From the NCBI GenBank assembly GCA_965221215.1, contig OZ244872.1, forward strand, positions 3,162,001-3,226,000: a stretch of DNA of 64,000 nt. Direction: 5' to 3'. Both the position numbers and the translations under genes were made by a program. Numbering within the stretch: the first letter of the stretch is position 1; every line of letters starts with the position of its first letter. The notes below the pieces were generated by a model. It ran no database searches and was not told where the DNA came from. It saw nothing but the letters and a program-made list of their open reading frames with translations. Source of the stretch: Aldehydirespirator sp965221215. Lineage in GTDB: Bacteria; Actinomycetota; Acidimicrobiia; Acidimicrobiales; Aldehydirespiratoraceae. Of the stretch, positions 10,225-18,821 are shown piece by piece.

Positions 10225-11874
10225 ATGCTGCTCGACGTGTTCCTCCCCATCGGGCTGCTGATCGTGGTGGCCAAGCTGGTTGAGGGCGTGCTGGGTCGCT
10301 TCGGCCTGAGCTCGATCATCGCCTTCACGCTGACGGGGGTGCTGCTGGGGCCGGCCACCGGGATCGTGGAGCCGAGCCACGACCTGAACCTGTTTCTGGA
10401 GATCGGAATCTTCGTGCTCTTCTTCATCGTCGGGCTCGACGAGATCGACGTGCCCGGCTTCGTGGCCACGATGCGGGGGCGGTACTTCGCGGCGGCGATC
10501 ATCTCGGTGGTCGTGTCGCTGATGGCGGCCCTGGTGGTGACCTCCGACCTGTTCGGCGTCGACCTCGGGCTGGGCCTGGCCTTCGACGAGGCGCTGGCGC
10601 TGGCCGGGATCCTGTCGCTGTCGAGCCTGGGCCTGGCGGCCAAGGTGCTGTCGGACTCGGGGACGCTCAAACAGCCCATCGGGCTGAAGATCTTCACCAT
10701 CGTGATCATCGCCGAGATCGCCTCGCTGCTGGTGGTGGGCTTCACCGTGGGCGAGCGCGGTCACGACGTGAGCCTGGTGGCGGTGCTGGCCCTGCTGGGC
10801 AAGATCGTCGGCTTCGTGGTGGTGGCGTGGCTGCTGTCGGCCAAGGTGCTGCCGGTGGTGATCGTATTCCTGCAGCGGATCTTCAACGTGCCGGAGCTGT
10901 CTTTCGGGCTGCTGCTCGGCGGGCTGTTCCTGGTGGTGGTGGGGGCAGAGAACATGGGCCTGCACGGCACCATCGGGGCGCTTCTGTTCGGCGCAGCGTT
11001 GTCGGGCCTGTCGCAGGGGGTGCGCGACGACATCATGCCCGGCATGCGCAGCGCCTCCGAGGGCTTCTTCGTGCCGCTGTTCTTCGCCTCGGCCGGCCTC
11101 CACTTCGATCTGTCGTTCCTGGATCTGGCCCCGGAGACGGCGGCGGGGCTGGTGCTGGTGCCGCTGGCGGGCAAGTTCGCCGGGGCCTTCCTCGGCACCT
11201 ACGTCACCCGGCTCGACGCCCCATTCGCGCTGGCCACCGGGCTGATGTCCAAGGGTGTGGCCGAGATCGCCTTCCTGCTCGTGCTGTTCGAGAGCGGGGT
11301 GATCGCCAAGGACCTGTTCTCGCTGCTGGTGCTGACCATGTTCGGCTACATCCTGTTCATGCCGAGCATCATCAACTTCGCGGTCCGGCGGGCGGTGCTG
11401 TCGGAGCATCCCCAGCTCCCGTCCGCGGTGGCGCCGTCGTTCGCCCTCTATGCGCTGAAGGGGGTGCGGGTGGGCACGGTCATGGACACCACCGGCGAGT
11501 ACCCCGGATCGGGCACCTCGGTGGCGGAGTTCATCGACCGCTGGACCGTGCCCCATCAGCACGACTACCTGGTGATGGACGGCGGCGAGGTGGCGGGGAT
11601 CGTCTCCACCAGCGGGCTCCACTCGGTGCGCCGGGGCTCCCGTGCGGCGGCCACCCTCGGCGAGGTCGTCCGCCCCAGCACGCTGAGCGCCGACCCCGAC
11701 GAGCCGATCCACGACGCACTGGAGAAGATGACCAACGCCTCCCAGTCAGTGATCCCAGTGACAGACCCCGAGTCAGGCCGGTTTCTAGGCTCGGTAACCA
11801 GCGCCGACGTGATCCACCTGATACTGCTGATGGAGGAGATCGAGACCGAGTTGAAGGAGATGGGATCCGAGTAG
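10225..11874 (+). CDS. CPA2-type cation/H+ antiporter with C-terminal CBS-like pair
   Basis: 549 residues. The first ~390 form about 11-12 helices of the Kef/NapA-type sodium or potassium/proton exchanger family (FGLSSIIAFTLTGVLLGPAT, GLMSKGVAEIAFLLVLFESG). The last ~120 residues look like two CBS motifs that would sense a nucleotide (HDYLVMDGGEVAGIVSTSGL, SQSVIPVTDPESGRFLGSV). In the helix that usually carries the key aspartate the sequence reads TIVIIAEIASLL, with glutamate instead. Substrate ion is not predictable. Confidence 0.88.
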   Translation: MLLDVFLPIGLLIVVAKLVEGVLGRFGLSSIIAFTLTGVLLGPATGIVEPSHDLNLFLEIGIFVLFFIVGLDEIDVPGFVATMRGRYFAAAIISVVVSLMAALVVTSDLFGVDLGLGLAFDEALALAGILSLSSLGLAAKVLSDSGTLKQPIGLKIFTIVIIAEIASLLVVGFTVGERGHDVSLVAVLALLGKIVGFVVVAWLLSAKVLPVVIVFLQRIFNVPELSFGLLLGGLFLVVVGAENMGLHGTIGALLFGAALSGLSQGVRDDIMPGMRSASEGFFVPLFFASAGLHFDLSFLDLAPETAAGLVLVPLAGKFAGAFLGTYVTRLDAPFALATGLMSKGVAEIAFLLVLFESGVIAKDLFSLLVLTMFGYILFMPSIINFAVRRAVLSEHPQLPSAVAPSFALYALKGVRVGTVMDTTGEYPGSGTSVAEFIDRWTVPHQHDYLVMDGGEVAGIVSTSGLHSVRRGSRAAATLGEVVRPSTLSADPDEPIHDALEKMTNASQSVIPVTDPESGRFLGSVTSADVIHLILLMEEIETELKEMGSE

Positions 11875-12140
11875 CTGCACGCGCGGCGCGTGGAGTGCGG
11901 GCAAGTGCTGGTCTCCGCCCGGTCGCGCCGACTGCACTGGAGGTTCACAGCCCAGTATCTGTGCGATTCTCGCCAGCTTCATTGCGCTGTCCGAGCGGCC
12001 GAATCGCTCGCTGCCGGCTTGCTCGGCCTCTACCGTCGAGACCGCCTTGCTTCTGGCGCGGCGCGGCGGGCCGAGTCGCTCGCTGCCGGCCTGCTCGGCC
12101 TGTGACCCCACACGATGGCTGCCGGACTCCGCCGATGCAC
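11875..12140. repeat. Intergenic region with two direct 33-bp repeats
   Basis: No gene is credible here. Two direct copies lie at 11997-12029 and 12069-12101, each beginning GGCCGA and containing TCGCTCGCTGCCGGC and GCTCGGCCT. They resemble the ends of the inverted-end repeat family seen at 9575 and 48980. The region lies between convergent genes, so it probably also holds transcription termination. Confidence 0.7.
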
Positions 12141-13502
12141 TCACGCCGCACTGGCGGTGCTCGTGGCGAGGCTGGCGTTGTGGCCGTCGATCCAGGCCTG
12201 CACCACAGCTTCGTCCCTGAGGTTCACGCCGTCGGCGACCAGGCCGGTGAGGATGTTGGTGGCGATCGAGCGCTTCGCCGGGTCAGCCGAGTTTGCCCGC
12301 ATGGCGCTGAAGGACTTCCGGGCTGCGGCGAGGTTCTGCTCCAGCAGATCGTTGGCCAGGCCGCGGCGCTCAGCGGCGAAGCGCAGCCATAGGGGGAACA
12401 CCGCCTCCACCGCATCGTGCACCCCGTCGTGGCACACGACCCTCTCCGGGATCCACTGCTCGAGATACATGCCGGCCCGCGCCGGACTCCAGCGCAGTGG
12501 GTCGGAATCGCACCAGGCCTCGGCGAACTCGCAGACATTGTTGACCAGCCAGTGGGCCAGCCATCGGGTCTCGTCGACACCCAACCACACGTCGGCGTCC
12601 AACCATTCGCCGGGCCCGGGCGCCGAGAACCAGCGCGAGTCGAGGAACTCGTCGCACAGGTCGTCGAACTCGTCCTCGGTCAGCGGCCCATCGAAGGGCG
12701 GGGCGCCGCCTCCGGGCAGCAGCCCGACGCGCTGGTCGAACAGGGCCCGCAACTCCTCGTCGTTGACCAGTCCCAGATCCAGCTCGTCGTCATCGTCGTC
12801 GTGGTCGCGCCCAAACCCGGCCATGTCTCGCAGTTCCAGTCCCCAGACCGCCATCGCCCGCGCGTCGGCCAGGCCGATCTCGCGCACGGTCGCCCCGACC
12901 TTGGCCTCGACGGCGGCCCAAACCTCGGCGATCGCCGGGCCGTACAGGAAGCCGCAGGCATAGCCGGCCTCGATGGCGTTGACCCGCATGCCGATGCCGC
13001 GGACCTCGCCGTCGGGGCGCGCGAAATCGATCCAGAGGATGCGCTCCTCGTCCCATCCGTCGGCCATCACCACGGCGCGGCGGGGCTCGACGTCGCCGAG
13101 GGCCCCGACCCACTCGGGCTCGGGCGCGCCGCCCGAGATCAGCCTCGCCGCCAGGCTGCGTGCCCGTTCACGGTGCCCGGGCGGACCGTAGGCACCGAGA
13201 GCGGCCGCCACCTGAGCCGCCGCGGTGCGGTCGGGGTGGGTCCGAGCCGCTGTCAGGACCCTTCCCGCGTCCAGGATCGGCTCTTCGTCGTATGGCAGCG
13301 GACGGAACCTCGTGAGCATCGCCGACGCCGTCCGCTCGACCATGTCCACGCCGTCGCACTCGCCGAAGTTCTGGGTCGCAGCCCACAGCAGCACCTCCTC
13401 GGGTGTGGGACGGCCGCACGCGGTGTCGCCATTGCGATCCCCGGGCCGCGTGCCTTTCGGGGTGACCCTTCCGCCGCGGCAACGGCTCTTGGGACGCGGC
13501 AT
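12141..13502 (-). CDS. Hypothetical protein, 453 residues
   Basis: No family recognised. Codon usage and GC match the neighbours, and the frame is long and uninterrupted, so the gene is probably real. The N-terminus is basic (MPRPKSRCRGGRVTPKG) and the centre has an acidic stretch (DHDDDDDELDLGLV). The second half is tryptophan-rich (DSRWFSAPGPGEW, RWLAHWLVNNVCEFAEAW) and ends in an alanine-rich helix-prone segment. Soluble, with no signal peptide or membrane helix. Divergent from the toxin gene. Confidence 0.7.
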   Translation of the reverse strand: MPRPKSRCRGGRVTPKGTRPGDRNGDTACGRPTPEEVLLWAATQNFGECDGVDMVERTASAMLTRFRPLPYDEEPILDAGRVLTAARTHPDRTAAAQVAAALGAYGPPGHRERARSLAARLISGGAPEPEWVGALGDVEPRRAVVMADGWDEERILWIDFARPDGEVRGIGMRVNAIEAGYACGFLYGPAIAEVWAAVEAKVGATVREIGLADARAMAVWGLELRDMAGFGRDHDDDDDELDLGLVNDEELRALFDQRVGLLPGGGAPPFDGPLTEDEFDDLCDEFLDSRWFSAPGPGEWLDADVWLGVDETRWLAHWLVNNVCEFAEAWCDSDPLRWSPARAGMYLEQWIPERVVCHDGVHDAVEAVFPLWLRFAAERRGLANDLLEQNLAAARKSFSAMRANSADPAKRSIATNILTGLVADGVNLRDEAVVQAWIDGHNASLATSTASAA

Positions 13503-13722
13503 GCGTAACTCTCCTTCCGGTCCTGGTGTCGGGGGATCTGCCCCCGTCGGTCCAAACGGAACCCTCCCGGCCGGTTCTAGCCGGTGCTCATCGCCAGCGC
13601 GGGGATGCTCCCGATTCCACCCCGCCCAAGAGCCTCAGATCTCGTAGCTGTCCTCGAACGCAGGCGGAATGAGGCCCTCCCAGAACGATGCTTCTCGCCT
13701 CGACCATTCTGGACTGAATATG
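13503..13722. other. Divergent intergenic region
   Basis: Lies between the 453-residue hypothetical gene (minus strand) and the toxin gene (plus strand). GC falls toward the toxin gene. No repeat family member and no coding frame worth reporting was seen; it should hold the promoter of the hypothetical gene. Confidence 0.4.
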
Positions 13723-13731
13723 TGCTAAAAT
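13723..13731 (+). promoter_or_regulatory. Extended -10 promoter for the toxin-antitoxin pair
   Basis: TGCTAAAAT is an extended -10 element in an otherwise GC-rich genome. The expected transcription start falls 6-7 bases later, at or next to the GTG start codon at 13739. The toxin mRNA is therefore probably leaderless, which fits the absence of a Shine-Dalgarno sequence. No good -35 box is visible. Confidence 0.5.
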
Positions 13732-13738
13732 ACATAAC

Positions 13739-14179
13739 GTGGATCTGTTCCTCCACCCTCTTTTCGACAGGTGGCTGGAGTCGCTTGCCGGCGGCGAGGA
13801 GGGCGACGGGGTCGATTGGTGGCAGGTTAGAGGGGAGATCGCGGCTCTCTTGAGAGCGCTTGAGACTCATGGTCGCAGTCTCGGCGACCCGGAGTGCCAC
13901 GAGGTGGTGTCCGCGCGTTACGACATCCACGCGCTCCGGCGAACGCCACCGACAGCGACTACGCCGTACGCCGATGCTGCTCCAGTGCTACGCATCCTCT
14001 TCGGCTTCGTAATCGACGACACGGGTCTCGAAGCCGCGGTGGTGCTCATCGGCGGCGACAAGACCGAACTAGGCAACCGCTGGTACCCGCCCAACCTCCA
14101 GCATGCACAGGACCGCCTCGACCAGTGGTGCCGACAGAACCCCGACTACCGGCCGATCGTGCGGCGCGGTGGCCTATAG
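13739..14179 (+). CDS. HigB/Gp49-like toxin
   Basis: 146 residues. The central and C-terminal parts match the Gp49/HigB branch of RelE-fold toxins: a short strand YDIHALRR, then VLRILFGFVIDDTGLEAAVVL, then a GGDKTELGN turn and a final helix. Toxins of this family cleave mRNA on the ribosome. The XRE-type antitoxin gene lies downstream, the usual order for higBA. Start GTG 13739 immediately follows the promoter. The 171-bp gap to the antitoxin is larger than normal. Confidence 0.68.
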   Translation: MDLFLHPLFDRWLESLAGGEEGDGVDWWQVRGEIAALLRALETHGRSLGDPECHEVVSARYDIHALRRTPPTATTPYADAAPVLRILFGFVIDDTGLEAAVVLIGGDKTELGNRWYPPNLQHAQDRLDQWCRQNPDYRPIVRRGGL

Positions 14180-14350
14180 CCAACGACAGGGAGGAACCAG
14201 CCAAGACCAGCAACCCAGGCCGACACATCAGCCGCCAACACAAGAACGCCAAGACAGAACAGCCGGATACGCAAGATGCCGAAACGCAAGAGACGCAGTA
14301 CGACAGGGCGAAATACAAGAGGCGAAACACGAAAGGCGAAACACGAAGGC
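14180..14350. other. A-rich purine-rich spacer between toxin and antitoxin
   Basis: Much lower GC than its surroundings, rich in adenine and in short repeated words (for example two copies of GGCGAAACACGAA, and ACGCAAGA/ACGCAAGAG). A frame through it would extend the antitoxin upstream with a lysine/arginine-rich segment (MPKRKRRSTTGRN from 14276). Composition suggests acquired or relaxed sequence. Confidence 0.5.
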
Positions 14351-14767
14351 ATGGAATCAGCACACCCCGCAAATCTGCCCGCCGACGAGGCCTCGCTTGA
14401 CGAGGTGCATCCTGACGCGTGGCAGCACAAGATCACACCCGACGCCTTCTACGAGGAGGTGAGGGCCGACCCCCGGGCGCGGGCGCGCATGGAGGCGGTC
14501 CTGACCGAGATCAACGAGCGTCAGACAACGCTCGCGCAAGTGCGCAAGGCACGAGAGCTGACGCAGGCAACGATTGCGGAGCTCTTGAAGATGGACCAGT
14601 CGGAGGTGTCCAGACTGGAGCACCGCAGCAACATGCTGCTGTCGACGCTCCGGTCCTTTATCCGAGCGACCGGCGGCGAACTCCAGCTCATTGTGACATT
14701 CCCCGACGCCGAACCCGTTGAACTCCTCGTCGGCTCGCGGACTGCCGACCCGCCCGAAGTGCCCTAG
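14351..14767 (+). CDS. XRE-family antitoxin (HigA-like)
   Basis: 138 residues from ATG 14351. The C-terminal half is a helix-turn-helix domain with LTQATIAELLKMDQSEVSRL as the DNA-binding core, followed by a strand pair (GGELQLIVTFP) typical of antitoxins of this type. It should neutralise the upstream HigB-like toxin and repress the promoter. An in-frame ATG at 14276 would add 25 basic residues from the A-rich spacer and is judged less likely. Confidence 0.72.
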   Translation: MESAHPANLPADEASLDEVHPDAWQHKITPDAFYEEVRADPRARARMEAVLTEINERQTTLAQVRKARELTQATIAELLKMDQSEVSRLEHRSNMLLSTLRSFIRATGGELQLIVTFPDAEPVELLVGSRTADPPEVP

Positions 14768-14769
14768 CC

Positions 14770-14935
14770 CCTACGTCCGGCCACGTGCCACAGCCTTGCT
14801 GGCGCTGAAGCTCATGTCGGGGCGGCCCCGCGACGTCGACGACATCGTCCAACTCGCCCTGCGAACCGGGCGCACCACGACCGCGGACCTGCTGGACGCT
14901 TGGGACCTGTCCACTGGCCCTGCGCGCCGATGCAC
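14770..14935 (+). pseudogene. C-terminal fragment of a nucleotidyltransferase-like gene
   Basis: In the +3 frame the sequence reads ALLALKLMSGRPRDVDDIV and then TTADLLDAW. This resembles the C-terminal region of DUF6036/AbiEii-type nucleotidyltransferase proteins (typical pattern LLALK..A.RPRDLDDI). No start or N-terminal catalytic part is present upstream, where the antitoxin gene lies, so this is a remnant. Identification rests on a short motif. Confidence 0.35.
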
Positions 14936-14941
14936 CGCCGG

Positions 14942-15181
14942 TCAGGACTCAGACTGCTCCGCAAACGGAGGCGGGATCAGATCTTCGTACATGGCCGGGT
15001 CGGGCGCGTACACGTCGAACTTGCCGTTGCGCCGGTAGGCCACGCCGCTGCCGGTCTGGTAGGCGATCAAGTGGGCCTGCTTGGCCGCACGCGTCAGCGC
15101 GTCGAGCACACCCTGAACCCAATTCTCACCGCCGAGCGAGGTGTCGAGACCGTCTGTCGAGTCTCTGTCGTTGCTAGTCAA
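14942..15181 (-). CDS. Small hypothetical protein downstream of the zeta-toxin-like remnant
   Basis: 79 residues, no recognised family. TTG 15181 overlaps the stop of the upstream remnant as TTGA and has GGGAGG six bases before it, so it is a better start than TTG 15187. The middle (LDALTRAAKQAHLIAYQTG) is helical, and the C-terminus (FDVYAPDPAMYEDLIPPPF) is proline-rich. Position suggests it was the partner of the ATPase upstream. Confidence 0.55.
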   Translation of the reverse strand: MTSNDRDSTDGLDTSLGGENWVQGVLDALTRAAKQAHLIAYQTGSGVAYRRNGKFDVYAPDPAMYEDLIPPPFAEQSES

Positions 15182-15450
15182 GACCAACCTCCCATCTCGA
15201 TGAGGACCGGAGCCTTGCCAGTGTTGTCCAATAACACCCAGCTGTCGACTCTCTCAGCGTACACACTCCTGAAGTTGTCGATTCCAGCGTCGAATCGTCT
15301 TCGGATCACTCCCTCGGGAATGTGGTGGCCGCCCTGCTGGACCCGTCGTCGCACCCGGTGGATCGCCTGGCCCGGCGACTGAAGCGACAGGAACAGCAGC
15401 GTCACCCGGTAGCCCATGCGGTGCCGCAAGACTATGGAATCTGACAACAA
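15178..15450 (-). pseudogene. Truncated zeta-toxin-like ATPase (C-terminal 90 residues)
   Basis: Matches the C-terminal part of COG4185-type (zeta toxin-like) P-loop proteins: YRVTLLFLSLQSPGQAI, then RVQQGGHHIPEGVIRRRFDA, then WVLLDNTGKAPVLI. The family normally has about 190 residues and begins with a Walker A loop; that N-terminal half is missing and the sequence upstream does not supply it. Likely an inactivated toxin gene left in the accessory patch. Confidence 0.65.
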
Positions 15451-15498
15451 ACATCATGAAACATGTGAACTCTATGAGGATGGCACGCCGTGCAAACC

Positions 15499-16986
15499 CT
15501 ACAACCCGGCAGCAGTGCTGGAGAGGGACTCCAGCAGGCCGGGGACCACGCCCATGGCCACCGTGAACAGGATGGCTGCCACGATCACCGCTCCGGTGCC
15601 GAGGCCGATCGTGGGCGGCACCGCCTCTGCCTCGGGTTCGGGTTCGGGGTCTTGGAAGTACATGGCTACCACCATGCGGAGGTAGGCGTAGGCGGCTACC
15701 ACTGCGCTCACCATGGCCACTATCGCCAGCGCGTAGGACTCGGCGTCTGCCGCGGCCGCTACTACTGAGAACTTTGCCACGAAGCCTGACGTGAACGGCA
15801 CGCCGGCCTGGGCCAGCAGCAGGACGGTCAGGCCAAGGGCCAGTGCCGGTCTGCGGGTGCCTAGCCCTGCTAGCGAGTCGAGGCTGGTGCGGTCGTCTTG
15901 GCTGCCTGACAGGGCCGACAGCACGGTGAAGCTGCCTATTGCGATCACCGCGTAGGCGGCCACGTAGAACAGGACCGCGGCCACGCCCTCGTCGGAGGCG
16001 GCCTGGATGCCGACCAGGATGAAGCCCGCGTGCGACACCGACGAGTACGCCAGGATCCGCTTGGCGTCGCTCTGGACCGCGGCCCCCACCGAACCGACCG
16101 CCAGCGTGGCGCAGGCCAGCGCGAACACCGCTGGCCGCCAGTCGTCGGCCCGCACCTCCAGAGCCTCCACGAACACCCGGATGAGCGCCGCGAAGCCCGC
16201 CGCCTTCACCGCGGAGGCCATCAGCGCGGTGACCGGCGTGGGCGCGCCCACATACACGTCGGGCGCCCAGGCGTGGAACGGGGCTGCGGCCACCTTGAAG
16301 CCCAGGCCCACCAGCAGCATGGCCATCCCGGCCAGCAGCATCCCGTCGCGCAGCACGATGTAGGTGTCGAGATAGGCGGCGATCCCGCCCAGAGAGGTAG
16401 TGCCGGTGGCGCCGTACACCAGAGCGATGCCGAACAGCAGGAAGGCGGTGGAGAAGGCGCCCAGCACGAAGTATTTGAGCCCCGCCTCCAGCGACTCTAG
16501 GCGGCGCAGGTTGAGGGCGGCCATCACGTAGGCCGCAATCGACATGGTCTCCAGGCCCAGGAACAGCACGATCAGATCGGCTGCGCCGGCCATGACCACC
16601 GCACCCGCCGCGGCCAGCAGGATCAGCACGCAAAGCTCGGCGCTGGCCACTCCGCCGCGCCGGCAGTAGCGGGGAAGGGTCGGCGCGGCCAACGCCACCG
16701 AACCGAGCACCACCGCGGCCACGAACAGCGCCACCTTGTCCATCATCAGCTGGCCCTCGAAGGCTCGGACCTCGCCGCTTCGCTGCCACAGGACTGCCAC
16801 TGCGATGACGCCGGCGACTGCCACCGCGAAGGTCCAGACCGCGTCTGCTGCGGCGGGCAGCCACCGGCTCGGCACCAGTGAGCGGACCATCAGCAGCACC
16901 AGCGAGCCCCCGGCGGGCAGCAGGACCGGCAATAGCCCCGCCCAGTCGATCTCGGGGGTTTGCACCGGGAGCTGGGCCAGCATCAT
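15499..16986 (-). CDS. nuoN: NADH-quinone oxidoreductase subunit N, second copy
   Basis: Last gene of the ~22-kb respiratory block. 495 residues with about 14 helices; antiporter-family landmarks are FLGLETMSIAAYVMAAL, FHAWAPDVYVGAPTPVTAL and ILAYSSVSHAGFILVG. A Glu/Pro-rich loop (PEPEPEAEAV) lies near the C-terminus. The ATG overlaps the nuoM stop by ATGA. Confidence 0.96.
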   Translation of the reverse strand: MMLAQLPVQTPEIDWAGLLPVLLPAGGSLVLLMVRSLVPSRWLPAAADAVWTFAVAVAGVIAVAVLWQRSGEVRAFEGQLMMDKVALFVAAVVLGSVALAAPTLPRYCRRGGVASAELCVLILLAAAGAVVMAGAADLIVLFLGLETMSIAAYVMAALNLRRLESLEAGLKYFVLGAFSTAFLLFGIALVYGATGTTSLGGIAAYLDTYIVLRDGMLLAGMAMLLVGLGFKVAAAPFHAWAPDVYVGAPTPVTALMASAVKAAGFAALIRVFVEALEVRADDWRPAVFALACATLAVGSVGAAVQSDAKRILAYSSVSHAGFILVGIQAASDEGVAAVLFYVAAYAVIAIGSFTVLSALSGSQDDRTSLDSLAGLGTRRPALALGLTVLLLAQAGVPFTSGFVAKFSVVAAAADAESYALAIVAMVSAVVAAYAYLRMVVAMYFQDPEPEPEAEAVPPTIGLGTGAVIVAAILFTVAMGVVPGLLESLSSTAAGL

Positions 16987-18821
16987 CGACCGTCCTCGCC
17001 GTGGTCATCGCCGGTGTGGTGGTCGCTTTCGTGGCCGTGGTCACCACCGCCGCTGTCGTGGCCTGCGCCGCTGTGGCTCTCGCCGTTCCCATGGCCGTGG
17101 TCATCGTTGTGGCCGTCATCGTCGCTGTGGCCGCGGTCATCGTTGTGGCCGTCATCGTCGCTGTGGCCGTGGTTGTCACCGCTGTGGCCGTGATCACCGT
17201 TGTCGTGATCGTCGTGGTGGCCGTCCTCGTGGCCGTTGTGGGTGGAATCGGTTGTTGACAGGTCTTCCAGGGTCACTGGCGGGTGGACGTTGGCTACCGG
17301 TTCGGCGAAGCGGGTGACGTTGTCTTCTACGTGGGCGATGATGGCGTCGACTGCGGGCTCGACCCGCTCTATCACCGGCTTGGGGTAGACGCCCATGAAC
17401 ACGATGGCCGCAATGAACGGCGCCAGCACCAGGCCCTCGCGCCAGCGCAGGTCGGGCATCTCGGCGTTGGCGCCCGACGCCGGGCCGTGGAACACCCGCT
17501 GGTAGGCCCACAGCAGATACACCGCGGCCAGGATCACGCCCGCGGCCGCCGCCACCGCCCACCAGCGGTGCGCGTTGAAGGCGCCCAGCAGCACCAGCAG
17601 CTCGCCCACAAAGCCGTTGAGGCCCGGCAGCCCCACCGACGACAGCATCACCACCAAGAACACCGCAGCCAGCCGCGGCGCCGGCTTCTGCAGGCCGCCC
17701 AACTCGGCGATTTCCCGAGTGTGGCGACGCTCGTAGATCATCCCCACCAGCAGGAACAGCGCCCCGGTGGACACCCCGTGGTTGACCATCTGCAGCACAC
17801 CGCCGGTGAGGCCCTCGGTGTTGAGGGCGAAGGTGCCGATCACGATGAACCCGAGGTGGGCCACCGACGAATAGGCCACCAGCCGCTTCAGGTCGCGCTG
17901 CATGGCCGCGGCGATGGCGCCGTAGATGATGCCGATCACGCCCAGCGTCACCATCAGCGGCGCGAAATACACCGACGCCTCCGGGAACAGGTACAGCCCG
18001 AAGCGCACCAGCCCGTAGGTGCCGAGCTTCAGCATCACCGCGGCCAGGATCACCGAGCCCGCGGTGGGCGCATTGGTGTGGGCGTCGGGCAGCCAGGTGT
18101 GCACCGGGAACAGCGGCACCTTCACCGCGAAGGCCAGCGCAAAGGCCAGGAACAGCCAGCGGGCCGTGTCGGTGGCCAGCACCTGCGACTCGGCGATGGC
18201 GGTCAGGTCGAAGGTCACGTCGCCGCCCGCCGCCGAGGCGTGCAGGAAGGCCAGGGCCACGATGGCCACCAGCATCAGCGCCGAGCCGAACATGGTGAAC
18301 AGGAAGAACTTGATGGCCGCGTAGGCCCGCTGACCGTGGCCCCAGCCGCCGATCAGGAAGTACATGGGCACCAGCACGACCTCGAAGAACACGAAGAACA
18401 TCACCAGATCGAGGGCCACGAAGGTGCCCAGGCAGCCCGCCTCCAGCACCAGCATCCAGGCGTAGTACGGCTTGGGCGAGTGCTCGGCGTCGACGCCGAC
18501 GATGGCCAGCGGGAAAATCAGCGCGGTCATCACCACCAGGAACAGCGACAGCCCGTCCACGCCCACCTGCCAGGAGACGCCCCAGCCCGAGATCCACTCG
18601 TGCATCTGCCAGAACTGGAAGACCGAGGCCGCGCCGGTGTCGAACTCGGCCAGCATCCACACCGCCAGCGCGGCCGACACGGTCGAGGCGGCCAGCGCCA
18701 CCGGCTTGAGCAGGTCGGGCCGGGTGCGGGGCATCGCCAGCAGCACCAGCGCCCCCGCCACCGGCACCAGCACCAGCACGGTGAGCACCGCCGGGAACGA
18801 CGTCGAGGCCACCGCGCCCAC
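16983..18821 (-). CDS. nuoM: NADH-quinone oxidoreductase subunit M, second copy, with His/Asp-rich tail
   Basis: 612 residues from GTG 18821 (VGAVASTSFPAVLTVL), chosen because it overlaps the preceding mini-ORF stop as TAGTG and continues the 74-bp repeat register. The body is a normal NuoM (FFVFFEVVLVPMYFLIGG, PVHTWLPDAHTNAPTAGS, LVAYSSVAHLGFIVIG). From about residue 525 an extra ~85-residue tail follows, built from repeats such as GHSDDDGHNDD and GDHGHESDHH. It is very rich in His, Asp and Gly and is not part of the NuoM fold; it could bind metal. The first NuoM is truncated, so its tail cannot be compared. Confidence 0.93.
   Translation of the reverse strand: MGAVASTSFPAVLTVLVLVPVAGALVLLAMPRTRPDLLKPVALAASTVSAALAVWMLAEFDTGAASVFQFWQMHEWISGWGVSWQVGVDGLSLFLVVMTALIFPLAIVGVDAEHSPKPYYAWMLVLEAGCLGTFVALDLVMFFVFFEVVLVPMYFLIGGWGHGQRAYAAIKFFLFTMFGSALMLVAIVALAFLHASAAGGDVTFDLTAIAESQVLATDTARWLFLAFALAFAVKVPLFPVHTWLPDAHTNAPTAGSVILAAVMLKLGTYGLVRFGLYLFPEASVYFAPLMVTLGVIGIIYGAIAAAMQRDLKRLVAYSSVAHLGFIVIGTFALNTEGLTGGVLQMVNHGVSTGALFLLVGMIYERRHTREIAELGGLQKPAPRLAAVFLVVMLSSVGLPGLNGFVGELLVLLGAFNAHRWWAVAAAAGVILAAVYLLWAYQRVFHGPASGANAEMPDLRWREGLVLAPFIAAIVFMGVYPKPVIERVEPAVDAIIAHVEDNVTRFAEPVANVHPPVTLEDLSTTDSTHNGHEDGHHDDHDNGDHGHSGDNHGHSDDDGHNDDRGHSDDDGHNDDHGHGNGESHSGAGHDSGGGDHGHESDHHTGDDHGEDGR

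Noticed and set aside
13584..13930. Overlapping frames around the toxin start on both strands
   Set aside because: They conflict with the promoter and the HigB-like reading frame and show no domain.
16983..17250. CRISPR-like or satellite array in the GTGGCCGTCATCG repeats
   Set aside because: Units are short, contiguous, without spacers, and code for the NuoM His/Asp tail.
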